DNA from: Ophiura sarsii
Lineage: Eukaryota > Echinodermata > Ophiuroidea > Amphilepidida > Ophiuridae
NCBI GenBank assembly: GCA_035610835.1
Contig: CM069455.1
Location: 40,689,944 to 40,753,943 of the forward strand
Direction of reading: 5' to 3'
DNA: 64,000 nucleotides
Shown: piece by piece, positions 24,510 through 36,300 of the stretch
How positions within the stretch are numbered: the stretch's first letter is position 1
Layout of the letters: each line of letters starts with the position of its first letter
Program-made: the position numbers and the translations under genes
Notes under the pieces: generated by a model
The model's database searches: none
What the model saw: the letters and a program-made list of their open reading frames with translations, nothing else
Told to the model about the DNA's origin: nothing

Positions 24510-25178
24510 ATGGCGCTATTCATGAATGCAACAACACATGCTAAGGTGCATCAGATGAGAATGAATCGTGAAGAGGTCAATCCTGCCACTTATCATCGAC
24601 TCTTTCGATTTAATGAGGAAAATGTGGAGTGGCTTGCAGAGACTTTCCTGCCAGAAAATAATGAGACTCGTAGTGGATGTTTGTCGCCAGTTGAACGAAT
24701 GGAAACGACTCTACGGTACTTAGCGGATCCTGGTTTTCAGACATCGGTTGCGAAGGTGATGGGCATAACTCAGCCTACAGCTTCTACTGTCATTGCAGAT
24801 ACTTTGGATCGCATATCTGCTCAGCATGCAACCTGGATAAGATTCCCGACATAAAATACAGAAGTGACCAATGCAAAGCAATGGTGGGCTGCAACGCTTG
24901 GGTTTCCGTACACCCTCGGTGGCATAGACTGTACTCAAGTGCGCATAAATAAACCTGGGGGACAATTCGGGGATGATTTCATCAACCGCAAGAACTTCCC
25001 CTCCTACAACGTACAGGCAAAATGTAATGAAAAATGGGCCTTTACCAGTGTTGGCCAGGATCAGTGCATGACTCGCGCATATTTCAAACATCAGCATTGT
25101 ATGACGTGGTGTCAAATGTGCAAGGACAATTTTGCGATTTCCTTTCTGTTTAGCATCCGTCTTCCTTTTCACCTGTGA
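24510..25178 (+). pseudogene. PIF/Harbinger (HARBI1-like) transposase, nonsense and frameshift
   Basis: This is a DDE transposase that would cut and rejoin element ends. From the ATG at 24510 come an N-terminal helix-turn-helix-like region (LRYLADPGFQTSVAKVMGIT then QPTASTVI, equivalent to the SQPTVS helix of the family) and an in-frame TAA at 24852. The same frame continues to YTLGGIDCTQVRI (first catalytic Asp) and DFINRKNFPSYNVQAKC (family INRK...NVQ). A frameshift then moves homology to WPGSVHDSRIFQTSALYD (second catalytic Asp). The third acidic residue and C-terminus are missing. HARBI1-type proteins are about 350 aa; about 230 codons remain. Not functional. Confidence 0.88.
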
Positions 25179-25375
25179 CTTCATATTGGCAACCTTCTTT
25201 GCGATTTGCTTTTCATCCATCGATTTCCCTATATTGGCAGCAATGGTTTGTCTTGCTTTTTAAGTGCATTTGACTTATTGTCTTTGGCACCTGGTAGCTG
25301 GCTCTTATCGATGAGGATAGGGTAATCTTTAATAATGGAAACTAGCAAGTCATTGAGCGTAAGTATATCCACCAT
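25125..25375 (-). pseudogene. Harbinger second ORF, Myb/SANT-like DNA-binding protein, frameshifted
   Basis: On the minus strand an ATG at 25375 gives MVDILTLNDLLVSIIKDYP, then ILIDKSQLPGAKDNKSNALK. After a frameshift the sequence continues IAANIGKSMDEKQIAKKVAN and a basic tail (KSQVKRKTDAKQKGN). The pattern L..L...YP.L.DKS...KD...K...W..IA...G.....V...W..L is that of the Myb/SANT-like protein partnering Harbinger transposases. Here the conserved tryptophans are lost or lie in the damaged segment. It is convergent with the transposase. Confidence 0.6.
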
Positions 25376-25608
25376 CAAAATCTTTATTATCCGCGACATC
25401 CATGATAATTGTCTGCACTAGTCCTATTCGTGCTGAGAAATTAGTAGGCCTATACTAATACATAGCAAAACAAATTACTTTAAGTGTGTGTTTTCTTTCT
25501 TTAGATTAAATTGAAGTGGAAACTGCCACGTGTATTCAAATTACTCGCTATTGATCTAATAAAAAGTCCATGTTCATTTCAATACCCCGCTATTGTTATA
25601 CTCCTGAT

Positions 25609-25994
25609 TATACACCTAGCACATAAAGTCCCTGACCAGGTGCTTTGAGGTTGGCTAATTAAAAATATATAATCGGTACCAAAAATCTGAGATATACATT
25701 AAATGAGCAAATTTCTTCTCCACAGTTTGATACCTGATTAGCTGTGAGTTTTTTCAGTGCGTAATCACACACAAATCAATGATTTCCTATACCTAGTGCA
25801 ACTTTTCTGTGGCTATGCGCGGTCATTGAAATCGCCATAACTTTAAAAGTATCCATTCGATTTTGTTGAATTAGGTATCAAACTGCGGAGAAGAAATTTG
25901 CTCATTTAATGTATCTTAGTTTTTTGGTACCGATTATATATTTTGAATTAGCCAACCTCAAAGCACCTGGTCAGGGACTTTATGTAGGTGTATA
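25609..25994. mobile_element. Fold-back MITE nested in the Harbinger element
   Basis: Inverted arms of about 125 bp start TATACACCTA, continue CATAAAGTCCCTGACCAGG, and are complemented at about 25870-25994. A direct repeat ACCCCGCTATTGT occurs at 25584-25596 and again at the right edge (25994-26006). It could be a target-duplication relic, but the left copy is 12 bp away from the element. Confidence 0.75.
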
Positions 25995-26181
25995 CCCCGC
26001 TATTGTGCTATCCTCCGACCATTTACTTATCCGATCAAGTGAAAGGTGTTTAGTCAAGTAAAAGGTTATTTATAGAGATTTAAGCAACTGCTCGAGCCTG
26101 ATCTTTTACTTATCGACCTTTTGCTAATGCTGGACCTTTTACTTGATAAGTAATTGCTAGTTTTTATTTATACGGCCCATT

Positions 26182-26541
26182 AGAAGATTACATACTTTAA
26201 TAGGCTTAAAGGGAAACTCTCCTTCTTATCATGTTCATGGCAGAAATTGAAGTTGACTTAAAAGTCCAATTTCACCTGTCTATGAATGTTTTTAAATGCC
26301 CTTCTCTGTCTATGATAGGTATAAACGCACAGGACGTGATTGGTGCTTTATGATTTGTGCCAGAATTATGAGGAATATAGCAAACTAATATTTGCTATTG
26401 TTAATTGATAGATGATTTACAATGTTCATTTATAAATGCAAAGTATTGAGATGTAAACCATGTCATTTTCTGGTTTGTATGTGTAAATCCCATTGTACAG
26501 ACTAGTAAATGACATGGTATACGCAAATTATGCTAGTGACT
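26182..26541. other. Unannotated DNA
   Basis: Two overlapping inverted phrases, AAACCATGTCATTTTCTGG and its partial complement ACTAGTAAATGACATGGTAT, are the only structure. Confidence 0.4.
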
Positions 26542-27176
26542 CAGCCATACGGGGAAAATGTTCGAGAGTAAATTTACTGGACACGTGACTAATAGGAGGC
26601 CGCCATTGCTGAGGCCACCCATAATGCATGGCTAATGAATTTCTTTTTTTGAGGGCATTTTTGCACAAATTGCAAAGTGATTGTTTATTAAGCTAACATT
26701 ACAAATGAAACTTACAAAAATATCAAAAATTGCAGATATTTACGGTTATTATTATTATTATTATTATTTCCCGCCCAGGAGACAAATTTCAACACACAGA
26801 CCACACGATAGGTAATCAATGTTGTCACGATCGCCATGTCTTGCACACAAAATCAGCGAAATGGGTCTTAAATCGGAAATTAAAATCGTTATAACTCATG
26901 TTTCCGACACCCAAAATGTATACCCGACGCTGCATTACATATGAAAGGTCAATATAAAAGTATTCACAGCTCGTCTTCATACAACAAGAAGCGTCTTTAA
27001 AAATTAGTACCCCTATGCTGTTGTACAGTGAAGCTTCTACACCCGGGGATCTTTCTCCGCTCTGCTCCGCTCTGCTCCGCTCTGCTCCGCTCTGCTCCGC
27101 TGCACTCGCCAGACTAGGTTATACATGAGTTACGTGTCCAGTAAATTTACTCTCGAACATTTTCCCCGTATAGCTG
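26542..27176. mobile_element. MITE with 45-bp TIRs, 635 bp
   Basis: CAGC(C/T)ATACGGGGAAAAT then GTTCGAGAGTAAATTTACTG and GACACGT form the left arm, complemented at 27132-27176. Inside are a TTA microsatellite (about 26745-26768) and a tandem 10-mer CTCCGCTCTG repeated about five times (27055-27104). Confidence 0.75.
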
Positions 27177-27220
27177 AACTAGTGGTCTTATTTTTCATTG
27201 GATTAATCTCAGATTTTCAG

Positions 27221-27625
27221 AATATGTGATGCGATCTGTGAAAACCCGTCGGATGTCGCAAAATGTGAACTAGGGATTATGGGTAAAATGTTAAAAACAT
27301 AAATTTAAAAAAAAAAATTTTTTAGAGAATTAATGTCCATTACTTTGTGTCATCATCTTTTATGAAATTTCACCTTCAAAAACTTACTTAATTCACTTTT
27401 CTTTTTAACCCTATAATGTTATTCTATTGAAATATGTATCTTGTTTTGTAGCTTTTTATGACATCACAATCATCATTTACTCATAACTTTTTTTGTAGTG
27501 ATCGTAGAAAAATGATCGAAACAGTTCTGTAATCATCACAGTTTCAGCTTTCTTATGATATATAAATATCTCCAATATGAAAAATCCCACCATGTGGCGT
27601 GTTTTCACAGATCGCATCACATATT
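27221..27625. mobile_element. MITE with perfect 25-bp TIRs, 405 bp
   Basis: AATATGTGATGCGATCTGTG plus AAAAC at the left is exactly complemented at 27601-27625. Interior is non-coding with poly-A/T tracts. Confidence 0.7.
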
Positions 27626-27799
27626 ATGATTATTAATTGGGCTTTGCACTGAAGGTGAATTGGTCATGGTCCAGTAATTTTGACAAGTATAACACCGTCA
27701 TGAAACAGAGTTCTATTTGTTTGATGCATCCTGTATAGGCAATGTTCTCATTCCAAATGTTATTGTAGTTTACATAATATATGTATTATATAAAATACA

Positions 27800-28660
27800 G
27801 TAGAGGACTCCAAATACCTTGGAGACTGGATGAATAGAAGTGAGAAGGACATCAAAATATGCAAATCAGCAGCATGGAGAGCTTGTGGCAAACTTTGTTA
27901 ATATGGAAGGACAAATAATTGTCCAGAAAGCTTAAAGAAATACTGTTCATAGCCACGGTAGAATCAGTACTCAGAATCTATACGAGGGGGTATCAAAAAG
28001 TTCTTGACATCACCAAGAAGTAAAGGAGCCAGAAACCTCTTTTTGATATGTGACCCTTCAGACATCTTTAAAAAGTCACTGTGCAAAGTCACACATTTCT
28101 CCCACTTTTTATTACCTGTCCACAGACCGCCATTGTAGAGATCCTCAGATTGACCGCCATTGATTGATCCTAAGATTGCCTCAGATTGCGTTATTCACCA
28201 AAACAGCAATAAATAGTTTAAAGTTTTGACAGAAAGGGGTCAAAGGTCAGGTTTCGGGAATAAAGCAATCTGAGGCAATCTTAGGATCAACCGATGGCAG
28301 TCAATCTGAAGATCTCTACAATGGCGGTCTGTGGACAGACAATAAAAAGTGGGAGAAATGTGTGACTTTGCACAGTGACTTATTAAAGATGTCTGAAGGG
28401 TCACATATCAAAAAAAGGTTTCTGGCTCCTTTACTTCTTGGTGATGTCAAGAACTTTTTGATACCCCCTCGTATCTGAGGCACCTCAAAGCTTAGTAAAC
28501 AGCTGGACGGATGTTACACTAGAATGCTAATAACAGCGTTCAACATCAACTGGAGACAGCATGTGACAAATGGAGACTTGTACGGGGATCTACCTAAAGT
28601 CTCGGATAAGATAAGAGAACGTTGCAAAAGCCTGTCTCCAAACTCATGTAGTTAAACACA
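27800..28660 (+). pseudogene. Non-LTR retrotransposon RT fragment, interrupted by a MITE
   Basis: Before the MITE, codons read SKYLGDWMNRSEKDIKICKS then AAWRACGKL and, after stops, TVESVL. This is the region after the RT core of LINE-type elements common in invertebrates (family norm KYLGSW, AW.A..KL, TVES.LLYG). After the MITE, further homology includes NINWRQHVTNGDLYGDLPKV then SDKIRERC. Stops and frameshifts show it is dead. The mariner-type MITE at 27983-28471 landed within it. A short GCATGGAGAGCTTG(T/C)GGCAAAC fragment of the same family recurs near 42.2 kb. Confidence 0.65.
27983..28471. mobile_element. Mariner-type fold-back MITE with TA target duplication
   Basis: Inverted arms of about 205 bp begin CGAGGGGGTATCAAAAAGTT and are complemented at the right end. 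TA flanks both sides (27981-27982 and 28472-28473), the Tc1/mariner signature. No ORF. The host LINE fragment gives the relative age: the MITE is the younger insertion. Confidence 0.8.
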
Positions 28661-28948
28661 ATGTCCACGTTTGGCGGCAAACACGCGTAGGTGTGTGTAA
28701 TCCTGTACATACAACACGAAACAGCCGGTATTGCTTTTATTTAACAAAAACAAAAACAATACCCATTTATGAACATAGGCTAAAACTGCCCAAACTAGAT
28801 ACATTGGACTTGTGATGCAAGATATATCACCATCATAGAAGATGGTTCGTCATAATTGATGTACGGACCAAATATAAAAAATGCAGTCTTTTCAATACAA
28901 AATTGAATAAGACTTGAGTAATCACATATTGCTTGACAGAACTGTTTC

Positions 28949-28971
28949 GTGAGGGTCTGACAGACCCTCAC
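28949..28971. repeat. Perfect short hairpin
   Basis: GTGAGGGTCT and AGACCCTCAC pair exactly around GAC. No T tract or RNA gene adjoins it; function unknown. Confidence 0.5.
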
Positions 28972-29021
28972 TCTTCAGAAACAAAATAGATACCGGTGAG
29001 CTTGTGTCAAACAAGGTTAAT

Positions 29022-29204
29022 AACCCTAACGCTACTACGTCTCACAGTCACCTCACAGCCAGCACCACGTGGCTTGCGCGCGCACAAGTTCTATCTCCTG
29101 TAGCACTAAACTACGGGTATATATGGTCTCCGATTTCTTAGCCTGTGAAGCCCTCCCCCCGTGGCTGAGTGTTAGTATATCTCGCCTGTCACGCGGCCGA
29201 CCCG
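29022..29204 (+). mobile_element. tRNA-Asp-like SINE copy A, left part (split by the composite insert)
   Basis: Begins TAACCCTAACGCTACTACG and is the same as copy B at 38398-38581. It includes the tRNA-like A-box region GTGGCTGAGTGTTAGTA and the GTC anticodon block CGCCTGTCACGCGG, then stops at GACCCG where the Tc1-type MITE begins. The remaining half, starting CGGGTTCAACTCCCGG, resumes at 38264-38266, 9.06 kb away. Confidence 0.8.
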
Positions 29205-29487
29205 CAATCTTGTTCAAAACCTGTTGGGACACTATACACGTGCGCATCAAATATCTTTCAAAATTAGTAAAAAGCTGTCAATTGAAAGTATGATAGTCAA
29301 AACTAGTTTATGTAAAGCTGCCATCCCTCTCAACCCCCCCCCCCCCCAAACCAATGTTGGGGCTGATATATATAACACAGCCCGTTGCTGGACGATGCTT
29401 TTATATGGACCAACATTGAGTTTAGGGAGAGGGACCACCGTTTCACAGGACATGCAGGAAGTGTCCCAACAGTTTTGAACATGATTG
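29205..29487 (+). mobile_element. Tc1-type MITE, left flank of the 1.4-kb array
   Basis: The element is 283 bp with 28-bp TIRs: CAATCTTGTTCAAAACC then TGTTGGGACACT on the left, complemented on the right with CAATCATGTTCAAAAC. Termini are CA and TG. Its outer flank is CG (in the SINE) and its inner flank TA (array). A poly-C tract is near the centre. A near-identical copy in the same orientation is at 37981-38265. No transposase. Assignment to Tc1/mariner rests on TIR form, the inner TA and the footprints at array junctions. Confidence 0.8.
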
Positions 29488-29853
29488 TATTAAGGGAGTG
29501 GAAAAATGAGCTATAAAAAATAAAAAAATCGCTATATCTCGAAAACGGTAGCTTCGATTTTAACCATTCTTTTTAAGAAATGAAGAACATTGCTTCTGTA
29601 ACATTACGAGTTGAACTTCATAGTCTAATTACGTATACACATTTAATGAAATACATAAATAACGTGTATTTTGATAAAGTGTCATAGTTTCAAAGTATCT
29701 AATTTACAGCGGCGAGTGTTTCAAACGATTGCATCAAGTGGCGGTGCGTCAAGGCGACGAAAAAAAAAACATGTTGTACAAACCTGATCAACTCATTTAT
29801 TTCAAATCTTAATTGTTTAAACATTTGAAGTAAAAATTAAAATGTAACTAAAC

Positions 29854-29923
29854 TGCCGCGCTGAGATTCGAACCCATGGACAGAGTCTGCGGTGTCAGTC
29901 GAAACCACTACACTAGTAGGGCA
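29854..29923 (-). ncRNA. tRNA-like sequence, minus strand (one per array unit)
   Basis: On the minus strand a 70-nt sequence has a perfect A-box-like TAGTGTAGTGG and B-box-like GGTTCGAATCT. The T arm pairs at four of five positions and the acceptor at about five of seven. The anticodon arm (GACA/TGTC around CCGCAGACTC) is irregular, so I do not assign an isotype. Copies in the other five units: 31271-31340, 32686-32755, 34101-34170, 35519-35588 and 36934-37003. Either a Pol III-transcribed tRNA pseudogene or a SINE head. Confidence 0.5.
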
Positions 29924-30260
29924 ATACGTTGTACTAGTATAAGAAGATAAGGTATAACAATTTATCTTGTTAAACTAATATTCTTCTTGAGATGATTTAG
30001 TATGGAAATACACTTATTATTATCGGTCTACCACGGTTAACATTATATACACTTTCATACTGTTCAAAATAATAATCATTTTTGCGAATTCAACACGATT
30101 AACCACGGTCTACCAATAATATCTTAAAAGATGATCAATACTTCCTTTCTATTCATTCTGGTAGACCGTACATAGGGTTCTATTGACATTGATGGGTTGA
30201 CCGTGATTGATCAATACAGTGCTTGAGTTAATAAGCAAAATGCCTCTTCAAAAAGCTGAC

Positions 30261-30330
30261 TCCCCAGTTAGCTCAGTGGTATGTTTCCTGTCTTAGAATA
30301 AGTAGATTGCTGGTTCGAATCTCGATAGGT
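30261..30330 (+). ncRNA. tRNA-like sequence, plus strand (one per array unit)
   Basis: TCCCCAGTTAGCTCAGTGGT supplies an A box and GGTTCGAATCTC a B box at tRNA spacing. The T stem pairs poorly and the acceptor ends do not match, so this is a degenerate tRNA-derived module. Other copies: 31678-31747, 33093-33162 (B box reads GGTTCGATTCTC), 34508-34577, 35926-35995 and 37341-37410. Its opposite orientation to the minus-strand module means each unit has two divergently placed Pol III-type promoters. Confidence 0.45.
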
Positions 30331-33300
30331 TCTTGTTTTTATGGTTTTGTTTTCGTTTGTTTAGTTTTGTATTTTATTTTGGAAATGTTTTTAACTTTTC
30401 ATTCTCAAGTTGATTTCATTTTTCCGGACCTTACGAATTGGTATAATATGTTTAATAATAACATGCGATTTATAGGTGATGTATTACGTTGTCAAATGGA
30501 TATTTTGTGTTTGTTGACATCTACCTCTATACGAATACGAATCTTAATTATTATGGCGTCTCAATTAACATGCTTCAATTAAGAGTATATTAATCTGAAA
30601 TAAACGGTCACCCCCACCCTACCACAATAACACAATCATTAGTTTATTTAATGACATTATTTGTTTTACCTATTATCTTATGAAATAAGTCTTTATTAAA
30701 AAGTACCATTTAGGTGCGTAATTCAGACAATGGCCCTTTAAATTGAAGACATTACTAACCCATTATTTTCTTGAATAAACGATACTAATGGCACATTATC
30801 GCTCTCTAATATTGCCAAATATAAAATAATTTGGAACTTATTTAATGCAGTTACAAGGACTTATATGAATTTAGTACATTATTTTTACAATGCTTTAATA
30901 CATGTATTAAGGGAGTGGAAAAATGAGCTATAAAAAATAAAAAAATCGCTATATCTCGGAAACGGTAGCTTCGATTTTAACCATTCTTTTTAAGAAATGA
31001 AGAACATTGCTTCTGTAACATTACGAGTTGAACTTCATAGTCTAATTACGTATACACATTTAATGAAATACATAAATAACGTGTATTTTGATAAAGTGTC
31101 ATAGTTTCAAAGTATCTAATTTACAGCGGCGAGTGTTTCAAACGATTGCATCAAGTGGCGGTGCGTCAAGGCGACGAAAAAAAAAACATGTTGTACAAAC
31201 CTGATCAACTCATTTATTTCAAATCTTAATTGTTTAAACATTTGAAGTAAAAATTAAAATGTAACTAAACTGCCGCGCTGAGATTCGAACCCATGGACAG
31301 AGTCTGCGGTGTCAGTCGAAACCACTACACTAGTAGGGCAATACGTTGTACTAGTATAAGAAGATAAGGTATAACAATTTATCTTGTTAAACTAATATTC
31401 TTCTTGAGATGATTTAGTATGGAAATACACTTATTATTATCGGTCTACCACGGTTAACATTATATACACTTTCATACTGTTCAAAATAATAATCATTTTT
31501 GCGAATTCAACACGATTAACCACGGTCTACCAATAATATCTTAAAAGATGATCAATACGTCCTTTCTATTCATTCTGGTAGACCGTACATAGGGTTCTAT
31601 TGACATTGATGGGTTGACCGTGATTGATCAATACAGTGCTTGAGTTAATAAGCAAAATGCCTCTTCAAAAAGCTGACTCCCCAGTTAGCTCAGTGGTATG
31701 TTTCCTGTCTTAGAATAAGTAGATTGCTGGTTCGAATCTCGATAGGTTCTTGTTTTTATGGTTTTGTTTTCGTTTGTTTAGTTTTGTATTTTATTTTGGA
31801 AATGTTTGTAACTTTTCATTCTCAAGTTGATTTCATTTTTCCGGACCTTACGAATTGGTATAATATGTTTAATAATAACATGCGATTTATAGGTGATGTA
31901 TTACGTTGTCAAATGGATATTTTGTGTTTGTTGACATCTACCTCTATACGAATACGAATCTTAATTATTATGGCGTCTCAATTAACATGCTTCAATTAAG
32001 AGTATATTAATCTGAAATAAACGGTCACCCCCACCCTACCACAATAACACAATCATTAGTTTATTTAATGACATTATTTGTTTTACCTATTATCTTATGA
32101 AATAAGTCTTTATTAAAAAGTACCATTTAGGTGCGTAATTCAGACAATGGCCCTTTAAATTGAAGACATTACTAACCCATTATTTTCTTGAATAAACGAT
32201 ACTAATGGCACATTATCGCTCTCTAATATTGCCAAATATAAAATAATTTGGAACTTATTTAATGCAGTTACAAGGACTTATATGAATTTAGTACATTATT
32301 TTTACAATGCTTTAATACATGTATTAAGGGAGTGGAAAAATGAGCTATAAAAAATAAAAAAATCGCTATATCTCGAAAACGGTAGCTTCGATTTTAACCA
32401 TTCTTTTTAAGAAATGAAGAACATTGCTTCTGTAACATTACGAGTTGAACTTCATAGTCTAATTACGTATACACATTTAATGAAATACATAAATAACGTG
32501 TATTTTGATAAAGTGTCATAGTTTCAAAGTATCTAATTTACAGCGGCGAGTGTTTCAAACGATTGCATCAAGTGGCGGTGCGTCAAGGCGACGAAAAAAA
32601 ACATGTTGTACAAACCTGATCAACTCATTTATTTCAAATCTTAATTGTTTAAACATTTGAAGTAAAAATTAAAATGTAACTAAACTGCCGCGCTGAGATT
32701 CGAACCCATGGACAGAGTCTGCGGTGTCAGTCGAAACCACTACACTAGTAGGGCAATACGTTGTACTAGTATAAGAAGATAAGGTATAACAATTTATCTT
32801 GTTAAACTAATATTCTTCTTGAGATGATTTAGTATGGAAATACACTTATTATTATCGGTCTACCACGGTTAACATTATATACACTTTCATACTGTTCAAA
32901 ATAATAATCATTTTTGCGAATTCAACACGATTAACCACGGTCTACCAATAATATCTTAAAAGATGATCAATACTTCCTTTCTATTCATTCTGGTAGACCG
33001 TACATAGGGTTCTATTGACATTGATGGGTTGACCGTGGTTGATCAATACAGTGCTTGAGTTAATAAGCAAAATGCCTCTTCAAAAAGCTGACTCCCCAGT
33101 TAGCTCAGTGGTATGTTTCCTGTCTTAGAATAAGTAGATTGCTGGTTCGATTCTCGATAGGTTCTTGTTTTTATGGTTTTGTTTTCGTTTGTTTAGTTTT
33201 GTATTTTATTTTGGAAATGTTTGTAACTTTTCATTCTCAAGTTGATTTCATTTTTCCGGACCTTACGAATTGGTATAATATGTTTAATAATAACATGCGA

Positions 33301-36300
33301 TTTATAGGTGATGTATTACGTTGTCAAATGGATATTTTGTGTTTGTTGACATCTACCTCTATACGAATATGAATCTTAATTATTATGGCGTCTCAATTAA
33401 CATGCTTCAATTAAGAGTATATTAATCTGAAATAAACGGTCACCCCCACCCTACCACAATAACACAATCATTAGTTTATTTAATGACATTATTTGTTTTA
33501 CCTATTATCTTATGAAATAAGTCTTTATTAAAAAGTACCATTTAGGTGCGTAATTCAGACAATGGCCCTTTAAATTGAAGACATTACTAACCCATTATTT
33601 TCTTGAATAAACGATACTAATGGCACATTATCGCTCTCTAATATTGCCAAATATAAAATAATTTGGAACTTATTTAATGCAGTTACAAGGACTTATATGA
33701 ATTTAGTACATTATTTTTACAATGCTTTAATACATGTATTAAGGGAGTGGAAAAATGAGCTATAAAAAATACAAAAATCGCTATATCTCGAAAACGGTAG
33801 CTTCGATTTTAACCATTCTTTTTAAGAAATGAAGAACATTGCTTCTGTAACATCACGAGTTGAACTTCATAGGCTAATTACGTATACACATTTAATGAAA
33901 TACATAAATAACGTGTATTTTGATAAAGTGTCATAGTTTCAAAGTATCTAATTTACAGCGGCGAGTGTTTCAAACGATTGCATCAAGTGGCGGTGCGTCA
34001 AGGCGACGAAAAAAAACATGTTGTACAAACCTGATCAACTCATTTATTTCAAATCTTAATTGTTTAAACATATGAAGTAAAAATTAAAATGTAACTAAAC
34101 TGCCGCGCTGAGATTCGAACCCATGGACAGAGTCTGCGGTGTCAGTCGAAACCACTACACTAGTAGGGCAATACGTTGTACTAGTATAAGAAGATAAGGT
34201 ATAACAATTTATCTTGTTAAACTAATATTCTTCTTGAGATGATTTAGTATGGAAATACACTTATTATTATCGGTCTACCACGGTTAACATTATATACACT
34301 TTCATACTGTTCAAAATAATAATCATTTTTGCGAATTCAACACGATTAACCACGGTCTACCAATAATATCTTAAAAGATGATCAATACTTCCTTTCTATT
34401 CATTCTGGTAGACCGTACATAGGGTTCTATTGACATTGATGGGTTGACCGTGGTTGATCAATACAGTGCTTGAGTTAATAAGCAAAATGCCTCTTCGAAA
34501 AGCTGACTCCCCAGTTAGCTCAGTGGTATGTTTCCTGTCTTAGAATAAGTAGATTGCTGGTTCGAATCTCGATAGGTTCTTGTTTTTATGGTTTTGTTTT
34601 CGTTTGTTTAGTTTTGTATTTTATTTTGGAAATGTTTGTAACTTTTCATTCTCAAGTTGATTTCATTTTTCCGGACCTTACGAATTGGTATAATATGTTT
34701 AATAATAACATGCGATTTATAGGTGATGTATTACGTTGTCAAATGGATATTTTGTGTTTGTTGACATCTACCTCTATACGAATACGAATCTTAATTATTA
34801 TGGCGTCTCAATTAACATGCTTCAATTAAGAGTATATTAATCTGAAATAAACGGTCACCCCCACCCTACCACAATAACACAATCATTAGTTTATTTAATG
34901 ACATTATTTGTTTTACCTATTATCTTATGAAATAAGTCTTTATTAAAAAGTACCATTTAGGTGCGTAATTCAGACAATGGCCCTTTAAATTGAAGACATT
35001 ACTAACCCATTATTTTCTTGAATAAACGATACTAATGGCACATTATCGCTCTCTAATATTGCCAAATATAAAATAATTTGGAACTTATTTAATGCAGTTA
35101 CAAGGACTTATATGAATTTAGTACATTATTTTTACAATGCTTTAATACATGTATTAAGGGAGTGGAAAAATGAGCTATAAAAAATAAAAAAATCGCTATA
35201 TCTCGAAAACGGTAGCTTCGATTTTAACCATTCTTTTTAAGAAATGAAGAACATTGCTTCTGTAACATTACGAGTTGAACTTCATAGTCTAATTACGTAT
35301 ACACATTTAATGAAATACATAAATAACGTGTATTTTGATAAAGTGTCATAGTTTCAAAGTATCTAATTTACAGCGGCGAGTGTTTCAAACGATTGCATCA
35401 AGTGGCGGTGCGTCAAGGCGACGAGAAAAAAAAACATGTTGTACAAACCTGATCAACTCATTTATTTCAAATCTTAATTGTTTAAACATTTGAAGTAAAA
35501 ATTAAAATGTAACTAAACTGCCGCGCTGAGATTCGAACCCATGGACAGAGTCTGCGGTGTCAGTCGAAACCACTACACTAGTAGGGCAATACGTTGTACT
35601 AGTATAAGAAGATAAGGTATAACAATTTATCTTGTTAAACTAATATTCTTCTTGAGATGATTTAGTATGGAAATACACTTATTATTATCGGTCTACCACG
35701 GTTAACATTATATACACTTTCATACTGTTCAAAATAATAATCATTTTTGCGAATTCAACACGATTAACCACGGTCTACCAATAATATCTTAAAAGATGAT
35801 CAATACTTCCTTTCTATTCATTCTGGTAGACCGTACATAGGGTTCTATTGACATTGATGGGTTGACCGTGATTGATCAATACAGTGCTTGAGTTAATAAG
35901 CAAAATGCCTCTTCAAAAAGCTGACTCCCCAGTTAGCTCAGTGGTATGTTTCCTGTCTTAGAATAAGTAGATTGCTGGTTCGAATCTCGATAGGTTCTTG
36001 TTTTTATGGTTTTGTTTTCGTTTGTTTAGTTTTGTATTTTATTTTGGAAATGTTTGTAACTTTTCATTCTCAAGTTGATTTCATTTTTCCGGACCTTACG
36101 AATTGGTATAATATGTTTAATAATAACATGCGATTTATAGGTGATGTATTACGTTGTCAAATGGATATTTTGTGTTTGTTGACATCTACCTCTATACGAA
36201 TACGAATCTTAATTATTATGGCGTCTCAATTAACATGCTTCAATTAAGAGTATATTAATCTGAAATAAACGGTCACCCCCACCCTACCACAATAACACAA

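Larger units (their letters stand above)
24215..26178 (+). mobile_element. PIF/Harbinger DNA transposon, complete ends, inactivated
   Basis: Terminal inverted repeats of about 35 bp begin GGGCC(A/G)TATAAATAAA and continue ACTAGCAATT. ATT directly flanks both sides (24212-24214 and 26179-26181), the 3-bp duplication typical of the superfamily. The element carries a broken transposase on plus and a broken Myb/SANT-like ORF on minus, the usual two-gene layout. A separate fold-back MITE (25609-25994) is inserted near its right end. Confidence 0.88.

Noticed and set aside
24720..25220. 166-aa minus-strand frame across the Harbinger transposase
   Set aside because: Most of it is antisense shadow of the transposase; only its first about 35 codons coincide with the Myb/SANT-like pseudogene, which is annotated separately.
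29854..30330. Functional tRNA genes in the array
   Set aside because: A and B boxes are good but acceptor and anticodon arms pair imperfectly, so only tRNA-like status is claimed.
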